Numbered from the stretch's first letter, positions 1-12,832 are shown. The stretch: DNA of 64,000 nt from Enterobacter sp. EA-1 (GCA_002886105.1 CP025776.1:1860001-1924000); one strand, 5' to 3'. Notes: a model not told the origin generated them from the sequence alone. Translations and numbers: made by a program.

Positions 1-1505
<1,505 letters not shown>

Positions 1506-1509
1506 GGCG

Positions 1510-1859
1510 TCAGGTCCGGGTCACCGGGCAGGCGGTAAAATGGAGCATTTCACCGAGGGTGCGGGTGACTCGGCGTAACGCATATTCCACGGCGGAGACA
1601 TCGCCGGTCAGCACCACGGCTCCGGTAAAGCGATCGATAAAACCGATCTCGACCGCCCCGGATTTGGTGGCGATATCGCAGGCAATGATCGACGCTTCGC
1701 TGGGCGTAATGGTCAGAATGCCAATGGCGGAAGCGGCTTCGCTCAGCCCCAGTTTCTGATACAGCGCCTTTCCGAGGGTTGGCGATAAGATGCGCCAGCG
1801 TTACCTGCTTGCCGGGCACATACTCGGATCATGCGTTCAGTGGTGTGTTGTGTCTCCAT
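1510..1859 (-). CDS. pduU: PduU microcompartment shell protein (frameshifted)
   Basis: Circularly permuted single BMC-domain shell protein, about 116 residues. Matches to Salmonella PduU include [55 protein letters not shown] and the C-terminus FTACPVTRT. The N-terminal stretch before the BMC fold forms a beta-barrel cap in the known structure. Frame breaks lie near 1830 and 1760. The start at 1859 overlaps the pduT stop (TAATG), as expected for translational coupling. Confidence 0.92.
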
Positions 1860-2414
1860 TAGCCCTCCACAATCTGTCGCCACATCGCTTCATGCGGGCG
1901 CGGGATCACGGCACGGTAGACCAGTAATCCTTTCTTACCGGCGCTGTCGCTGGCCACGGTGACCGCATTCTCCACATCAGAAATATCCCCGCTGACCACC
2001 ATGTAACATTTACCGCCAATACCGAACGCCATATGCACGCGCACCAGCGTCACGTTCGCAGCCTTCACCGCGCGATCGGCGGCACTGATGCAGGCGGCAA
2101 CGCTCCATGTCTCGACAACGCCCACCGCCTGACGCTGTTCCACCGGGTTAAGGCCGCTGATAGCGGGCAGGATGCTGGCGTGAATATTGGGCAGTACGAT
2201 GCTGTCCACCAACATCTCTCCGGCTTTGCTGTCGCCTGCGGCGATAGCCTGCTGAACAGCGCCAACATCACCGCCGATCATCAGCAGAAACTTGCCCGGG
2301 CATAACGTCTTGCTGACCAGCAAGCTCACATTGGCGCTTTTGAGCATCACATCCCCCAGCTCCATCCCTTTTGCGATGCTGGTCAGTTCTAAAAATTCCA
2401 ATTGCCTGCGACAT
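1859..2414 (-). CDS. pduT: PduT trimeric shell protein with Fe-S pore
   Basis: Tandem BMC-domain shell protein of about 184 residues that forms trimers with a [4Fe-4S] cluster in the central pore. The cluster cysteine is visible in KTLCPGKF near residue 38; the second BMC domain has [22 protein letters not shown]. It probably passes electrons across the shell to PduS, encoded next to it. One extra T in ATTTTT near 2393 hides the true N-terminus MSQAIGI; I place the start at 2414. The rest of the frame is intact. Confidence 0.94.
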
Positions 2415-2416
2415 GC

Positions 2417-3785
2417 TTATCCCCGAACTAAGGTTATGGCCTGTTCCGTCACAGACGCGACAGTGCCGTCGATACTGGCGTGGATAGGGGCGCCGAGTGC
2501 GTCCTCAGGGAGGTCGGCAATACACTGTCCACGGGTTACGGTTTCGCCTTTTCTTACGCAGGGCGTTGCGGGTGCGCCGATATGCTGGCGCAGCGGCAGA
2601 ACCACTGGGCTGGTTGGGCGTCGTAAGTTTTTAACGGTGCGTCCTGATACCACGCGTTCAACGCCAGCTTGCCGATCAGCCGTTTCACCGGGATCAGGCG
2701 ATGGCGCGCCATCTCATCGGCTTCGCGCAGCGGCCTTCATAGCGCGCACCATGCTGGCGCAACTCTGCTTTCAGCAGACGGTTAACGCGCATGGGTGAAA
2801 TGCCCACCGGGCAGGCAACGCTTTCACAGACGTTGCACTCCGAACAGGTGAGGGCGCTGAGTACGGTTTGCGGGGTGGCGACGCTCTGGTAATTCACCGT
2901 GCGTACCAGCAGGTGGGGCGACAGTTCATGACCAATCAGATGCCGCGGGCACAAATCCGTGCACAATCGGCACTGCTCGCACACCGTGCGGGCCGGGGCG
3001 AGCACCGTGCGGTCATCCTGCATGCGCCGCTGAATGAGCGGGTGCGATTGCGGCAGCACCAGCAGGCCGCCGGTGGTTTTGGTCACCGGTTGGTCCAGTC
3101 CGGCAACAGCGCTCCCATCATCGGCCCCCCATTGATAAAACCCGGCTCGTCGACGGTTGCACCGCCCGCCAGCGCCAGCACTTCGCGCAGCGACATGCCA
3201 AGCGGCACGGTGACGGTGAGCGGCTGATGCACCGCACCATTCACGGTGAGTGTCCGGCGGGTCACCGGGTATTGCTGTTCTACCGCACGGGCGATGTTCA
3301 GTACCGTCTGCACATTGTTCACCACCACGCCAACGCTGACCGGTAGCGCAGCGGGCGGGACCCGACGCCCGGTCGCCAGCCAGATAGTGATCACCTCGTC
3401 ACCCGCCGGGTAGACATCCGGCAGGATATGCAGCCGTACCTGCGGCGGCAGCAACGGTGTCAGGGCGTGCAGGGCGGCCTGGTACTTCTCTTTCAGCGCG
3501 ATAATGCCTTCGCGCGCGCCCGTTGCCTGCATCGCGTAGAGCACGCCGCGTACCGGGCGGGCAGCCTGTTGCGGCATCAGTTGCTGGTCGACTTTTAACA
3601 TCGGTTCGCATTCAGCAGCATTGACCGGTGAATATTTCCACCTGCGCCTGCAGTTTTACCCGAGGTGGGGAACCCGCGCCGCCCGCGCCTACGACGCCCG
3701 CATCGCGCACGCGCTGGCGGATCATCTCAGGTGTCGCGGGTGTCATTTCTCCCCACGGGTGGGCAAGGATCGCGGCGTCGCTCAC
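2417..3785 (-). CDS. pduS: PduS cobalamin reductase, iron-sulfur flavoprotein (frameshifted)
   Basis: RnfC-like corrinoid reductase of about 450 residues. It reduces cob(III)alamin to cob(I)alamin for adenosylation by PduO inside the microcompartment. Seen in order: an NADH/FMN-binding N-terminus (GAGGAGFPT), the NuoF-like DVYPAGDE region, a SLBB segment ending FINGGPMMG, two 4Fe-4S motifs (CEQCRLCTDLCPR and CSECNVCESVACPVG), and a C-terminal biotinyl-like HASIDGTV. The start is GTG at 3785, whose GTGA overlaps the pduQ stop. Frame shifts lie near 3630, 3090 and 2740. Confidence 0.94.
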
Positions 3786-4892
3786 AGTAATTCCTCCAGT
3801 AACTCCCGCACATCGTCAGCGGTTGCCGGGCGTGGCGTGGTCTTCATGGTGGCATCCGCCAGCGCGGCCTGCACCATCGCCGGGATCCGCGCACGCCAGT
3901 TGGCTGCGTCAGCGCCCAGCGCGGTGCTCAACGTTGGCAGCCCGCACTGTTGTTTAAGCTGTTCTGTCTGGCGGATCAGAGCGTTCACCGCGACCATTTC
4001 ATTGGCGCCGGGCGGGCAGAAGTGGCAGGCTTTGGCGAGACGGGCATAGCGTTTGGCGGCGCGGGCGTCCGCGGCGTTGAAGCGGATCACCGCGCTCAGC
4101 AACAGGGCGTTTGCCAGCCCGTGCGGCAGATGAAACTGACCGCCAAGCTGGTGGGCAATTGCGTGGTTAATCCCCAGTCCCGCCCGGCTGAATGCCATAC
4201 CGGCAAGGGTGGCGGCATTGTGCATTTTGCCGCGTGTGGCCAGCAGTCGCCTTTTCGCACTGCAACCGGCAGATACTGAAACACCAGCTGCGCGGCCTTT
4301 TCCGCCAGCGCGTCGGTGAAATCACTGGCCTGCGGCGATACACAGGCTTCCAGCGCGTGGGTTAATACATCCATCCCTGTATTGGCGGTAATCGCGGGCG
4401 GCACGCTGACCACCAGCGCCGGGTCGAGAATGGCGATGTCCGGGTAGAGCGCGTTGTCGAAGAGCGGATACTTGATGCCCTTGTCCGGATCGCTGATCAC
4501 GCAGGCGCTGGTGACTTCCGAACCGGTGCCGCTGGTGGTGGGGATCGCCACGCAGGTTTCAATGTTGATATCCGACTTTTGCTGAACCAGACAATCGCTT
4601 TGGCGGCATCCAGCGCGGAGCCGCCGCCAAAGCCAATTACCACCTGAGGCTTTAAGTCCTGCATATGTGCGATACCGGCCACCACGGTGGCAATGGTCGG
4701 ATCCGGGGTGATATCGCTGAATACGCTAATCTGATTATCCTGCGGAATGGCGTCGCGCAGCATCGCGATCAGCGGCGAGTGCGCGAGGAAACCATCGCAA
4801 ATCACCCAGATGTGCTTGTGGCGAAAACGCTGTAACACCTGCAAGCTTCCCGCGCCGCTGTAGAGGCGTGTCTGTAGCGAAAATCTGTTCAT
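3782..4892 (-). CDS. pduQ: PduQ propanol dehydrogenase (frameshifted)
   Basis: Iron-dependent (type III) alcohol dehydrogenase, 370 residues. It reduces propionaldehyde to 1-propanol and regenerates NAD+ inside the microcompartment. Visible: [13 protein letters not shown] (nucleotide binding), [18 protein letters not shown], and the iron-ligand region [21 protein letters not shown] with its histidines. The C-terminus RELLEELL matches Salmonella PduQ. Two adjacent ATG codons (4895 and 4892) are possible starts; the second gives the [13 protein letters not shown] form known in the family. Frame shifts lie near 4550 and 4230. Confidence 0.94.
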
Positions 4893-4903
4893 CATGACTC
4901 CGC

Positions 4904-6277
4904 TTAGCGAATCGAAAAGCCGTTGGTCAGCACGCAACGGCGCGAGCGGGCAAAACTCTTCGCTGAGGTCGTGCCTTCCCCGGTTGGGGTGGCGATGGTA
5001 AAGGTGGTAAAGCCTTCACCGCCTACGCCTATTCCGGCGTAAGACGGGCCGTTTTTCACAAAAATGGAGGTTTGCAGGCGGCGGGCGGCAAGATTAAGCC
5101 GCGACACGTTTTGTGAATGCATCACCGCCGTATGGTGCAGGCCTTCCTCCACCTCCAGCGCCAGTGCCAGCGCGGCGTCGAAATCCGCGACCCGCACTAC
5201 CGGCAGAAGCGGCATCAGTTGTTCGGCGGTGACCAGCGGATCGTTTCCGTTTACTTCGGCTATCAGCAGCCGTGGCGCTTTAGGCGGCACGCTCAACCCG
5301 GCTGCCTGCAAGAGGGCGGACGGGCTTTTGCCGACCAGTTTTTGTTCGCTGCACCGTCAATCACGCACACCGCGCGCAGCGTGTCGATATCGCTGCCGGT
5401 GATGCGCAGCGCGCCAAACGCCTGCATCTGTTGCAGCAGTTTGTCGGCCACGCTATCAACCACGATCAGGCTTTTTCGGCAATGCAGGGCAGGTTGTAGT
5501 CAAACGCAGCGCCGTTAATGATGTCTTCTGCGGCTTTAACCAGATCGGCGGTTTCATCGACGATGCAGGGTGGGTTCCCGGCCCCCGCGCCAATCACTTT
5601 TGCCGCTTTTCAGCCCCATCATCACAATGCCCGGCCCGCCGGTAATCGCCAGCAGGGCAATTTTCGGGTGCGCCATCATTTGCTGCGTGGCTTCGAACGT
5701 TGGTTCGGCGACCGTCACCACCAGTTACGAATACCGGTGCTGCGAAAGGCAATCTCTTCAATCATGCGGATAAGCTTCAGTGAGACATTCTTCGCGCCGG
5801 TGTGGGCTAAAGTAGACGGTGTTGCCCGCAGCCAGCATGCTGATGCTGTTATTGATAATGGTCTCCGTGGGGTTGGTACTTGGCGCAACCGAGCCAATAA
5901 CGCCAAACGGGGAGTATTCGAACAGCACCATGCCGCCGTCGCCGGTCAGGGCGGTAGTGGTGAGATCCTCAATGCGGGGTGTTTTCCAGTGCGGCTCTGT
6001 TTTTCAGAAACTTGTCTTCTTTATTGCCCATGCCGGTTTCGCTCGCGCTCTCTTCAGCAAGCTGCGCCAGATACGGTGCCAGTTCCTCGCGAAGGCTGCT
6101 GATAATGGCGCTGCGGGTTTTTAACGGGCACTGCTGATACCGCAGGTAGTGCGCCGCCTCAATGGCTGGTCCGGTGTGGCGAAAATGCCCTTATCACCGC
6201 TGTTTTTGGCACGGGTGGGTTCAAGCTGTTCGCTCCAGAATGGTGCGAATAAGGGTTTCCAGTTCTGACGTATTCAT
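4904..6277 (-). CDS. pduP: PduP CoA-acylating propionaldehyde dehydrogenase (frameshifted)
   Basis: Aldehyde dehydrogenase-superfamily enzyme of about 458 residues, converting propionaldehyde, CoA and NAD+ to propionyl-CoA. The first 18 residues ([14 protein letters not shown], then SEQL after removing one extra G near 6235) are the known amphipathic encapsulation peptide that targets PduP to the shell lumen. The catalytic cysteine lies in NLPCIAEK near 5487; [19 protein letters not shown] is near the C-terminus. The start overlaps the pduO stop by four bases. Several more shifts occur at 6240-5320, so this is one of the worst-damaged frames. Confidence 0.93.
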
Positions 6278-7279
6278 TGATCGTTTCCCATGTGAATCGC
6301 CGCCAGTGCGGCCTGAGCAATATCCATGTCCTGTTCAACGGAACCGCCGCTGATACCAAGACCACCAATAATGTTGCCGTCGCGCCACAGCGGGAACCCG
6401 CCGCCAAAGGTCACGACGTTGCCCGCCATCTGGGCGTCGAGGCCATACAGCGCGCTGCCCGGTTGCACCGCGTCTGAAAGCTGATGGGTGGCGGTTTTCA
6501 TGGCCACTGCGGTCCACGCTTTTTCGGTGCCAGAGTGCTGCTCACCAACAGCGCTTCCGGCATGCGCCAGTCAGCATGCCGATGCCGTGGGCATCAACAA
6601 CGCTTATCACCACCGGCACGCTAAGGGCACTGGCGCGCGTCATCGCCGCCCGGACAAGCTGGTGCAGTTCATGAAAAGAGAGACATGTGCGTCGGCTCCG
6701 TCGTCGTGCGGGTGGCGGCGCGGTAACGGGTCGCCACCTCGGTAATAATCTGTTGCTGGTGGGCGAGGTGATCCTCCAGCCGCGCCAGCGCGTATAAACA
6801 GTCGGAAAGACGGTTGATGTAACGCAACAGCACCTGACGGACGTTGACCTGTCCGGCCAGTTCCACCAGTGAGCGGCGCTCGGCGCGGCGGGCAAGCGTA
6901 CGGGCCAGATGCAGCCGCGCGGCGGGTTCGCAGCGACCGGGAAGAATAAAACCGTGCACTGCATCCACCTGCGCCATCGCCCCGGTCGATGGCCTGTTCC
7001 AGCGCGTCGATCTCCGCCGTGCTGATGTAACGCTGCGACGGCGTGGGTGTTTCGTTTTCGCTCGCCAGCTCCGCACTGAACCAGAACAGTTGCTGTTGCA
7101 CGCCTTCGAGAAAGGGCTTCCAGTGCGCCGGACTGCACGGCGCAGACGCACAGACTGAGCGCCGCGTTCAGTTCATCCAGCGTGCCGTAAGCTTCCACGC
7201 GCGGGTGGGTCTTGCTGACCCGTTGCCCGCTGAACAGCGAGGTTGTTCCGGCATCGCCTGTTCGGGTGTAAATCGCCAT
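6274..7279 (-). CDS. pduO: PduO ATP:cob(I)alamin adenosyltransferase with GlcG-like tail (frameshifted)
   Basis: Two-domain protein of about 335 residues. The N-terminal PduO-type adenosyltransferase begins [19 protein letters not shown], the family ATP-binding start, and transfers adenosyl from ATP to cob(I)alamin. The C-terminal heme-binding DUF336/GlcG-like domain carries [13 protein letters not shown] and [13 protein letters not shown]. Together with PduS it rebuilds adenosylcobalamin for the diol dehydratase. At least five shifts break the frame between 7130 and 6500. Spacing to pduN (7289) and pduP (overlap) is tight. Confidence 0.93.
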
Positions 7280-7288
7280 CTCCGCTCC

Positions 7289-7532
7289 TTAACGCGCCAG
7301 CGTGTCGACAATGCCACCACCGCTGAAAACGTGCCGCTGGAGCCGCTGCTCAGCAACACCAGTTCACCCACGCCCGCGCCAACGGAATCCACCGCCACCT
7401 CATCACCTTGCAGTGGGTTGACCGGCAATTCGCCATCAAGCGTGACCCGGCGCACCAGCAGCAGTTTTTCCCCACCAGCGACGGGGATTTTTGTGTTGAC
7501 ACCACCGAACCTGTTACGCGTGCGAGATGCAT
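7289..7532 (-). CDS. pduN: PduN pentameric shell vertex protein (frameshifted, short)
   Basis: EutN/CcmL family protein that forms pentamers closing microcompartment vertices. The N-terminus [22 protein letters not shown], the middle [24 protein letters not shown] and the C-terminus GIVDTLAR match. Shifts lie near 7465 and 7340. Compared with my recollection of Salmonella PduN, about ten residues between HVFSG and GIVDTL are absent, giving about 81 instead of 91 residues. This may be a small deletion in the assembly rather than a real variant. Confidence 0.9.
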
Positions 7533-7535
7533 GAT

Positions 7536-8024
7536 TTACTCCTGTTTAACCAGTTGTAGGTGTTGCGATAGCGCCGCCTCGCGGGCCAGTGCCGTGATCA
7601 CGGTCTTACGCGCGGTGATCAGCCACCCGTTGTGTAGCCCCGGATATCCCGGTAACTGAGCACGTTGTTCAGATGCAACATCACGGCGTTTCCCTGCTCA
7701 TCGCGCCACTGGCAGGGCAGGCGTGCCAGCGCCCGCAGTGGCAGATGCGCCAGCGAACGACACGGCAGAGACGCAAACCGGCATGCCGAGCGACAGGGCT
7801 TCAAACAGGTTCGCCACGGCGGTATTGTCCCGGTCACCTTCCGCTAACTGGCGGAGAAAGGGCAAATCCGTGCATTCGACCTGTAGCCTGTCATGGTGCA
7901 AAACAGCCGGAGTGCGGATGCGTGGCGCAACTGCTCCCTGGCTGAGCACGGCGGTATGACCGCTGCGCGCCTGTAATCGCGCCACAATCAGCTCGACTAT
8001 CTGTTGCATCTGCGCGTCGGTCAT
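7536..8024 (-). CDS. pduM: PduM microcompartment assembly protein (frameshifted)
   Basis: PduM family, about 162 residues. It is needed for proper microcompartment formation in Salmonella; its biochemical role is unknown. The start [18 protein letters not shown] resembles the amphipathic encapsulation helices of other Pdu cargo. The C-terminus VSYRDI-like and LVKQE ending match the family. The start ATG at 8024 sits in an ATGA overlap with the inferred pduL stop. A shift lies near 7680. Confidence 0.85.
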
Positions 8025-8650
8025 GGGCGTGGCGCCGGTGTGCAACAGCGTGCGGATCGTCTGCGCCCGCGGCATTGGCTTCATCGGTGTCGATATGCAT
8101 TTCGAGGCGCATATCCGGTGCAACACGCACCGCCACGTCGTCAAAAGGGTGCGCCGCCCGCTACCCTCAATCACCACGCTGACCGTATCGCCGTGGGCAA
8201 CGCGCAATACCAGCGCATCCAGCGGCGACATATGAATATGGCGCAGGGCGACAATCAGCCCGCTGTCCAGATCGATTTCCGCCCACGGGCTAATCAGCTT
8301 CACGCCGAGGCGTTCCGCTGAGATTGCCGGACATGCGCAGCGGCGCGGTGATGCCGAGCGTGCGCGCATCGGTACGTGAGATTTCCACTGGCTGACGCTG
8401 CGCAGCGGCCCGAGCAACCGGACGTTGTGCAACTGGCCTTTCGGGCCTGCCAGCGTCACCGTCTGTTCTGCGGCAAACTGCCCCCGGCTGCAGCAGGGCT
8501 TTTTCTCTGTTACCGGCATACCGGGAAACAGGCGGTCATAGTCCTGCTGCGAGAGATGGATGTGCCGGTTCGAGATACCCAACGGAATGGGGCGCATACG
8601 CATCTCATCCAGCACCGGGTAACCACCTGTTCGACTAACTGCTTATCCAT
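8021..8650 (-). CDS. pduL: PduL phosphate propanoyltransferase (frameshifted)
   Basis: Microcompartment phosphotransacylase that turns propionyl-CoA plus Pi into propionyl phosphate and returns CoA to PduP. The span is 630 bases, exactly the 210 codons including stop expected for the family. Visible: the zinc-site motif SNRHIHLS, GPKGQLHNVRLLGPLRSVSQ, and the second histidine motif RHIHMSPLDALVLRVAHGD, then DMRLEMHIDTDEANAAG. The N-terminal MDKQLVEQVV is the expected encapsulation helix. Shifts near 8620, 8480, 8380, 8320 and 8130 make the repaired stop (TGA, 8021) inferential. Confidence 0.91.
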
Positions 8651-9110
8651 CGTTATTCACCTCGCTGGCCGCTGTGAATGCAGAGTGTGCGCGGCTCCCC
8701 TTTTGTCGCGGACAGGCCGGGTCAAGGCAGAGATTGCAGGTCACCCGTGCTTGCGTAGCCTCAGTCGCAGTAAGAGGCTCTGCGGTAACGGGCATCTCCT
8801 GCACCGTCTGTGCAGAGGCCGTATTGGTCACTTCTGACGGGGGGCCGGGTCGGGAAAATGCCGTTTGCCGGGCGCGCAATCACTTTTGCGCCACCAGGCC
8901 GCCCTGCGTTTCGGGCCAGCTGGCACCGGTGGCAATGGCCGATTGAACCGAGGCCACGTCACCGGCAATGTTGATAACCGTCCAGCCTGAGCCGTTGGTT
9001 TTTTCCGAGGGCCCAACAGCGTGATGGATGCGGCTTTCGCCATGGCATCCGCGCAATTGATGGCCAGCGCCGGGGCCGCTAACTTCAAGTAAACCCAGTG
9101 ATTGCTTCAC
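8643..9110 (-). CDS. pduK: PduK shell protein with Fe-S-like C-terminal extension (frameshifted)
   Basis: Single BMC-domain shell protein (N-terminus MKQSLGLLEVSG, then KTNGSGWTVINIAGDVASVQ) with a tail that ends in CNLCLDPACPRQKG, a CxxC...C motif thought to bind an iron-sulfur cluster. About 155 residues, near the family size. The stop at 8643 overlaps the pduL start. Frame breaks lie near 9060, 9010 and 8880; between them the protein reads correctly in another frame. Confidence 0.9.
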
Positions 9111-9129
9111 GCTGTACTCCTTCCGTCCG

Positions 9130-9408
9130 TCAGGCGGATTTCGGCAAAATGGCTTCGACGTCGCTGTGCGGGCGCGGGATCACATGACAGGACTTCACTT
9201 CCCCTACGGCGCTGGCGGCGGCTGCGCCCGCGTCAACGGCGGCTTTCACCGCACCGACATCCCCGCGCACCATCACCGTAACCAGCCCGGAGCCGATTTT
9301 TTCGTAACCCACGAGCTGCACATTCGCCGACTTCACCATGGCATCGGCGGCTTCGATTGCGCCCACCGAGGGCCTTTTGTTTCCAACCAGTCCCAATGCA
9401 TTGTTCAT
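9130..9408 (-). CDS. pduJ: PduJ hexameric shell protein
   Basis: Single BMC-domain shell protein, 92 residues, one of the two major facet hexamers. [20 protein letters not shown] and [21 protein letters not shown] are nearly identical to Salmonella PduJ. The frame is open, but residues 9-15 (GNKRPSV) replace the family ETKGLV. The DNA shows one inserted G followed by two more inserted bases, so three insertions cancel out. The gene therefore only looks intact; the residues at this spot should not be trusted. Confidence 0.95.
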   Translation of the reverse strand: MNNALGLVGNKRPSVGAIEAADAMVKSANVQLVGYEKIGSGLVTVMVRGDVGAVKAAVDAGAAAASAVGEVKSCHVIPRPHSDVEAILPKSA

Positions 9409-9439
9409 ACTGCGATTCTCCTGTAGATGGATAAGGTGG

Positions 9440-9779
9440 TTACCGGAACGGTATCCCTTTCACCAGCCGGGCGGCATTGCTGCCTGCGCGCCGCTGCGCC
9501 GGGTTTTTCTTCATGTTGCATCAGCGTAAAAAGCGCGCTGGATGCGGGTAAATTGCGGTAATGGATCACCAGCGTTTGGCTGTCGCAGGCGATGCCCACC
9601 AGCAGTGCCGACTGGTTTGCCGCCTGCCATGCGCTGTTCACCACGTCGCCATCCGTTGCGGGTTGCCAGCGCCACGGGATCCCCTCTTCTTCAATGCCCC
9701 ACAACACCTCCTGCCACAGCGTCTGGCAGTCGCCATGGGCGTGAATCACAATGGCCGGGCTGTGTTGATCAGCGTGCAT
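9440..9779 (-). CDS. pduH: PduH diol dehydratase reactivase small subunit (frameshifted end)
   Basis: Small subunit of the PduGH chaperone-like reactivase that exchanges damaged cobalamin out of diol dehydratase. Matches: [45 protein letters not shown], and, after a one-base shift near 9475, [13 protein letters not shown] followed by TAA at 9440. About 113 residues, as expected. It starts 11 bases after the pduG stop with an AAGGAG ribosome site. Confidence 0.93.
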
Positions 9780-9790
9780 TGCGGGACTCC

Positions 9791-11595
9791 TTATGCCGAG
9801 AGGATCAGGCCTGTGGCGACCGCATTGCGTGGGCCTTCCACGCCGCGAATGTTTCCCCGTCCCGCCACCAGTCGGTAGTGGGCGAGCGCATCGGTCACCA
9901 GTTGCGGGACTTCAAAATCCAGCGCGGAGCCACCCACCAACACCACAAACGGGATGTCGCGGATATTGCCGGTCGGGCTGACCTGACGCAGGGCGCGCAG
10001 GGCGTTGGTGACGAACACGCGCTCCTTGGCGCTGCGGCGGGTCAGCCTGACTTTTCCAGCGACAGATCGCCGGGCAGCGGTACCAGCTCGTTGGGTTTCA
10101 CGACGCAAACCCGGGCAAACACCTCCGGCGGCAGTGGGGTGGGGAAGAACTGCACGTTGCCGTCTTCATGGCGCAGGTGGAACAAGCTTTCGACCTTGGC
10201 GAGGGGATACTTTTGATCTCTTCCGCCAGATAGCGATCCTCCAGTCCCAGCTCACGGGCAATGATCATAGTGACCATATCCCCAGCGCCTGCCAGATGCG
10301 TGGCGACAATGTCGCCCTGTGCGTTAATGATCGAGGCATCGGTGGAACCCGCGCCGAGGTCAAGGATCGCCAGCGGTTTGGTGGTACCCGGCGTGGTCAG
10401 CGCGCCCAGAATGGCGGCTTCAGCTTCAGCACCGCCCACCTGCACGTCGATATGCAGTTTTGCTCGATATCCTGCGCAATCATCGCCATCTGTAAACGAT
10501 CTGATTTCACCATCGAGGCAATGCCCACCGCCTGCTCCAGCGAGAATTCACCCGCCAGCCCGCCCGTGACGCTGACCGGCACGGCGGTGTCCACCGCCAG
10601 CAGATCCCCGGATGTAGACATCACTGCTCGGTTTGTTGGTCAGTTCCGCCATGGTCTGGCGCACATGCTCCAGCATGCCGCCGATATTGGTGCCGGCTTC
10701 CCCGGTGACGTTGTCCAGCCGGGGGCAGGCATCGACCGCTTTCATGATCGCGTCAGCCCCGGCGGCGACATCCACCCGCACGGTGCGGCCGTGGGTCACC
10801 AGTTCGATGTTCCTGCAGGAATCGAACGCGCTTTCACGTCCCCGGAGGGGGTTTTCACCACCACAGCGGAGCGGTTGCCAATCAATGCGCGGGCCACTGG
10901 CACAATGTTTTTGGTCTCTTCCGCGCTGAGCGAAAATACGGTGGCAATACCGTAAGGGTTGGAGAGACTTTCAATCACTTTGCCCGGCATCGCCACTTCG
11001 ATGGCCGCCAGCATGCCGAGCGGAATGCGGTCGATATAGCGGACTTCATCGACAATCGGCACCGGCTTGTCGAGGCGGTTATTCACCAGTACGCCGTCGT
11101 CACGCTGCAATATCACGCCGTTGATGCGGTATCCCGCATGGGAAGCCGCATTGACCATACGCGCCACGTCGGCAAAATCGAAGGCGGCGGAAACCACCAG
11201 ATGTAGGGCTGCTCCGCCGGACGGGAGAGCAGCTCTTCCGGTGTGATGGTCAGCCCGACGCCGAGACCGATGCCGCCCGGCGTTTTAGGGTTATGACCAA
11301 TCATCGTGGATTCGGTGATGATGGTTTCGGTAATGGTCTCCATCGCCACATCACCGATGACCGGCGTGGCTTCATTGATGCGAATAAGCGAAATATCGCT
11401 GACCGTGAGACCGGCCGCCGCCACTGCGCGTTGCACCGCTTCCTGAATGCCGAATACGTTGCGCAGCGTACCTTTGATGCCGGTGGTTTCCGCCAGTGCG
11501 CTACTCACCACGGTCAGCGCGCCGTGGTCGTCCAGCCGGGCGAGTGCGACTTCGGTGGAGGCGTTGCCAATATCAATGCCAGCTATATAACGCAT
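9791..11595 (-). CDS. pduG: PduG diol dehydratase reactivase large subunit (frameshifted)
   Basis: Actin-like (ASKHA/Hsp70 fold) ATPase, about 601 residues. The phosphate-binding loop IAGIDIGNASTEVALA lies at residues 4-19; the second ATP loop is in ILDLGAGSTDASI; EGPRNAVATGLILSA is the C-terminus. With PduH it uses ATP to reactivate the dehydratase. Shifts are seen near 11195, 10805, 10610, 10455, 10210 and 10050. Sixteen bases separate it from pduE. Confidence 0.94.
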
Positions 11596-11610
11596 ACATC
11601 ACCCTTGCGG

Positions 11611-12138
11611 TTAGTCATCGCCTTTGAGTTTTTTACGCTCGACATATAACGCGGCGGCTTCGCGGACAAACGCTGCGCAGATCGTCGCGTTGTAGTGGCT
11701 TTCGAGGTCTTCTGCGATGTCCAGCAACTCCTGCTTGCTGGAGCGGTAAGGGCGCAGCGCGTTGTAAATCCTCAAGAATGCGATCGTCCGGTACGGCGGT
11801 CAGTTCAGCGGCGCGTTCAAAGTTCATCGCCAGCCTGTCGCGTCCGGCATCGCGGGCGATAGCCGCCCCCGGATACGCAGGGTTTCCGGGGTGATGCGCA
11901 TATCCTGGCGGTGATTTTGCCGCTCAGCACGTTTTCCAGCGTCAGTTCATCCAGCGTTTTGCGGGTGGCGGTTTTCACCCATTCCGGGTGTTTATTCGCC
12001 AGCGGATAATCGGTCACTTTTGCCTGATGCTGGCTCCCCACCGGAGACGGGCGCAGCCACGTTCGGCGCTGCGCCTTGCAGGCTGTTCATCCGGCTAAGC
12101 ACATCACGAACCATCGATTCAATGGCCTCTGTATTCAT
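11611..12138 (-). CDS. pduE: PduE diol dehydratase small subunit (frameshifted)
   Basis: Gamma subunit of adenosylcobalamin-dependent propanediol dehydratase, about 175 residues. The N-terminus MNTEAIESMVRDVLSRMNS is a predicted amphipathic helix like other Pdu targeting sequences; KTATRKTLDELTLENVLSGKI and the C-terminus AALYVERKKLKGDD are recognisable. Shifts occur near 12080, 11900 and 11780. It lies 13 bases after pduD. Confidence 0.93.
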
Positions 12139-12151
12139 GGTGTTGTCCTTT

Positions 12152-12822
12152 TTAAAGCGCAACGCGCAGCTCTTGCGGGTTTTTGCCCGTTACGACGTAT
12201 TTGGTTTCTTTGATGTGCAAAATGGCCGACTTCGCCTGATATTTCGGGCGCGCCATCTGGTCATTGAGCGTTGGCACCGGCTGCGGCGATTCGCGCTTGG
12301 CGTAACGCGCGGCGTTTTTGCCTATCTGCCGGTAGGTTTCCAGCGTCAGCAGCGGGGCCTGCGGGAACAGCTCCAGTTTGAGAGGGGCGGTAATCCTTGC
12401 TGGTGGATAACCGTTGTGCCTTTCGACTGGATGCCGACTGAAATTCCGGAACCGCTCAGACGGTTACCTTCAACGGCGACAAACGCCACGTCCGACGATT
12501 TAAAGCAGCGGATCACCCGGGCTTTCACGCCTTCCTCTTCGATGCCGGCAATCACTTCGCGCAGAATGCTTTTGTGCGGTAAGCCGACGATATTTACCGT
12601 CTGCGACAGGCCAAAAGCCGGACCGACTGCGATGATCACTTCATCCTGCTGCGTACCGGGTTTGGCCTCGCCGATTTCGGTCAGAAAGCCGCCGTCCGCA
12701 GAGGCAGTCGCCGCCGGTGCGCTTGAAGTGGGGGCGCAGAACGACACGGTTTTGTCGCCGATTTTCATCTCTGCCAGCACGTCTTCAATAATCTGACGCA
12801 GCAGCTTTTCATTGATTTCCAT
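12152..12822 (-). CDS. pduD: PduD diol dehydratase medium subunit (frameshifted)
   Basis: Beta subunit of the diol dehydratase, 223 residues as expected. Residues 1-20 ([20 protein letters not shown]) match the known PduD encapsulation peptide that carries the whole PduCDE enzyme into the shell. [40 protein letters not shown] and [22 protein letters not shown] form the cobalamin-facing Rossmann-like domain. Shifts lie near 12385 and 12270. The C-terminus PQELRVAL ends at TAA. Confidence 0.95.
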
Positions 12823-12832
12823 GCTTCACCCC

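Noticed and set aside
10005-10955. Long plus-strand open frame (316 codons) opposite pduG
   Set aside because: GC-rich antisense shadow; the minus strand encodes conserved PduG throughout.
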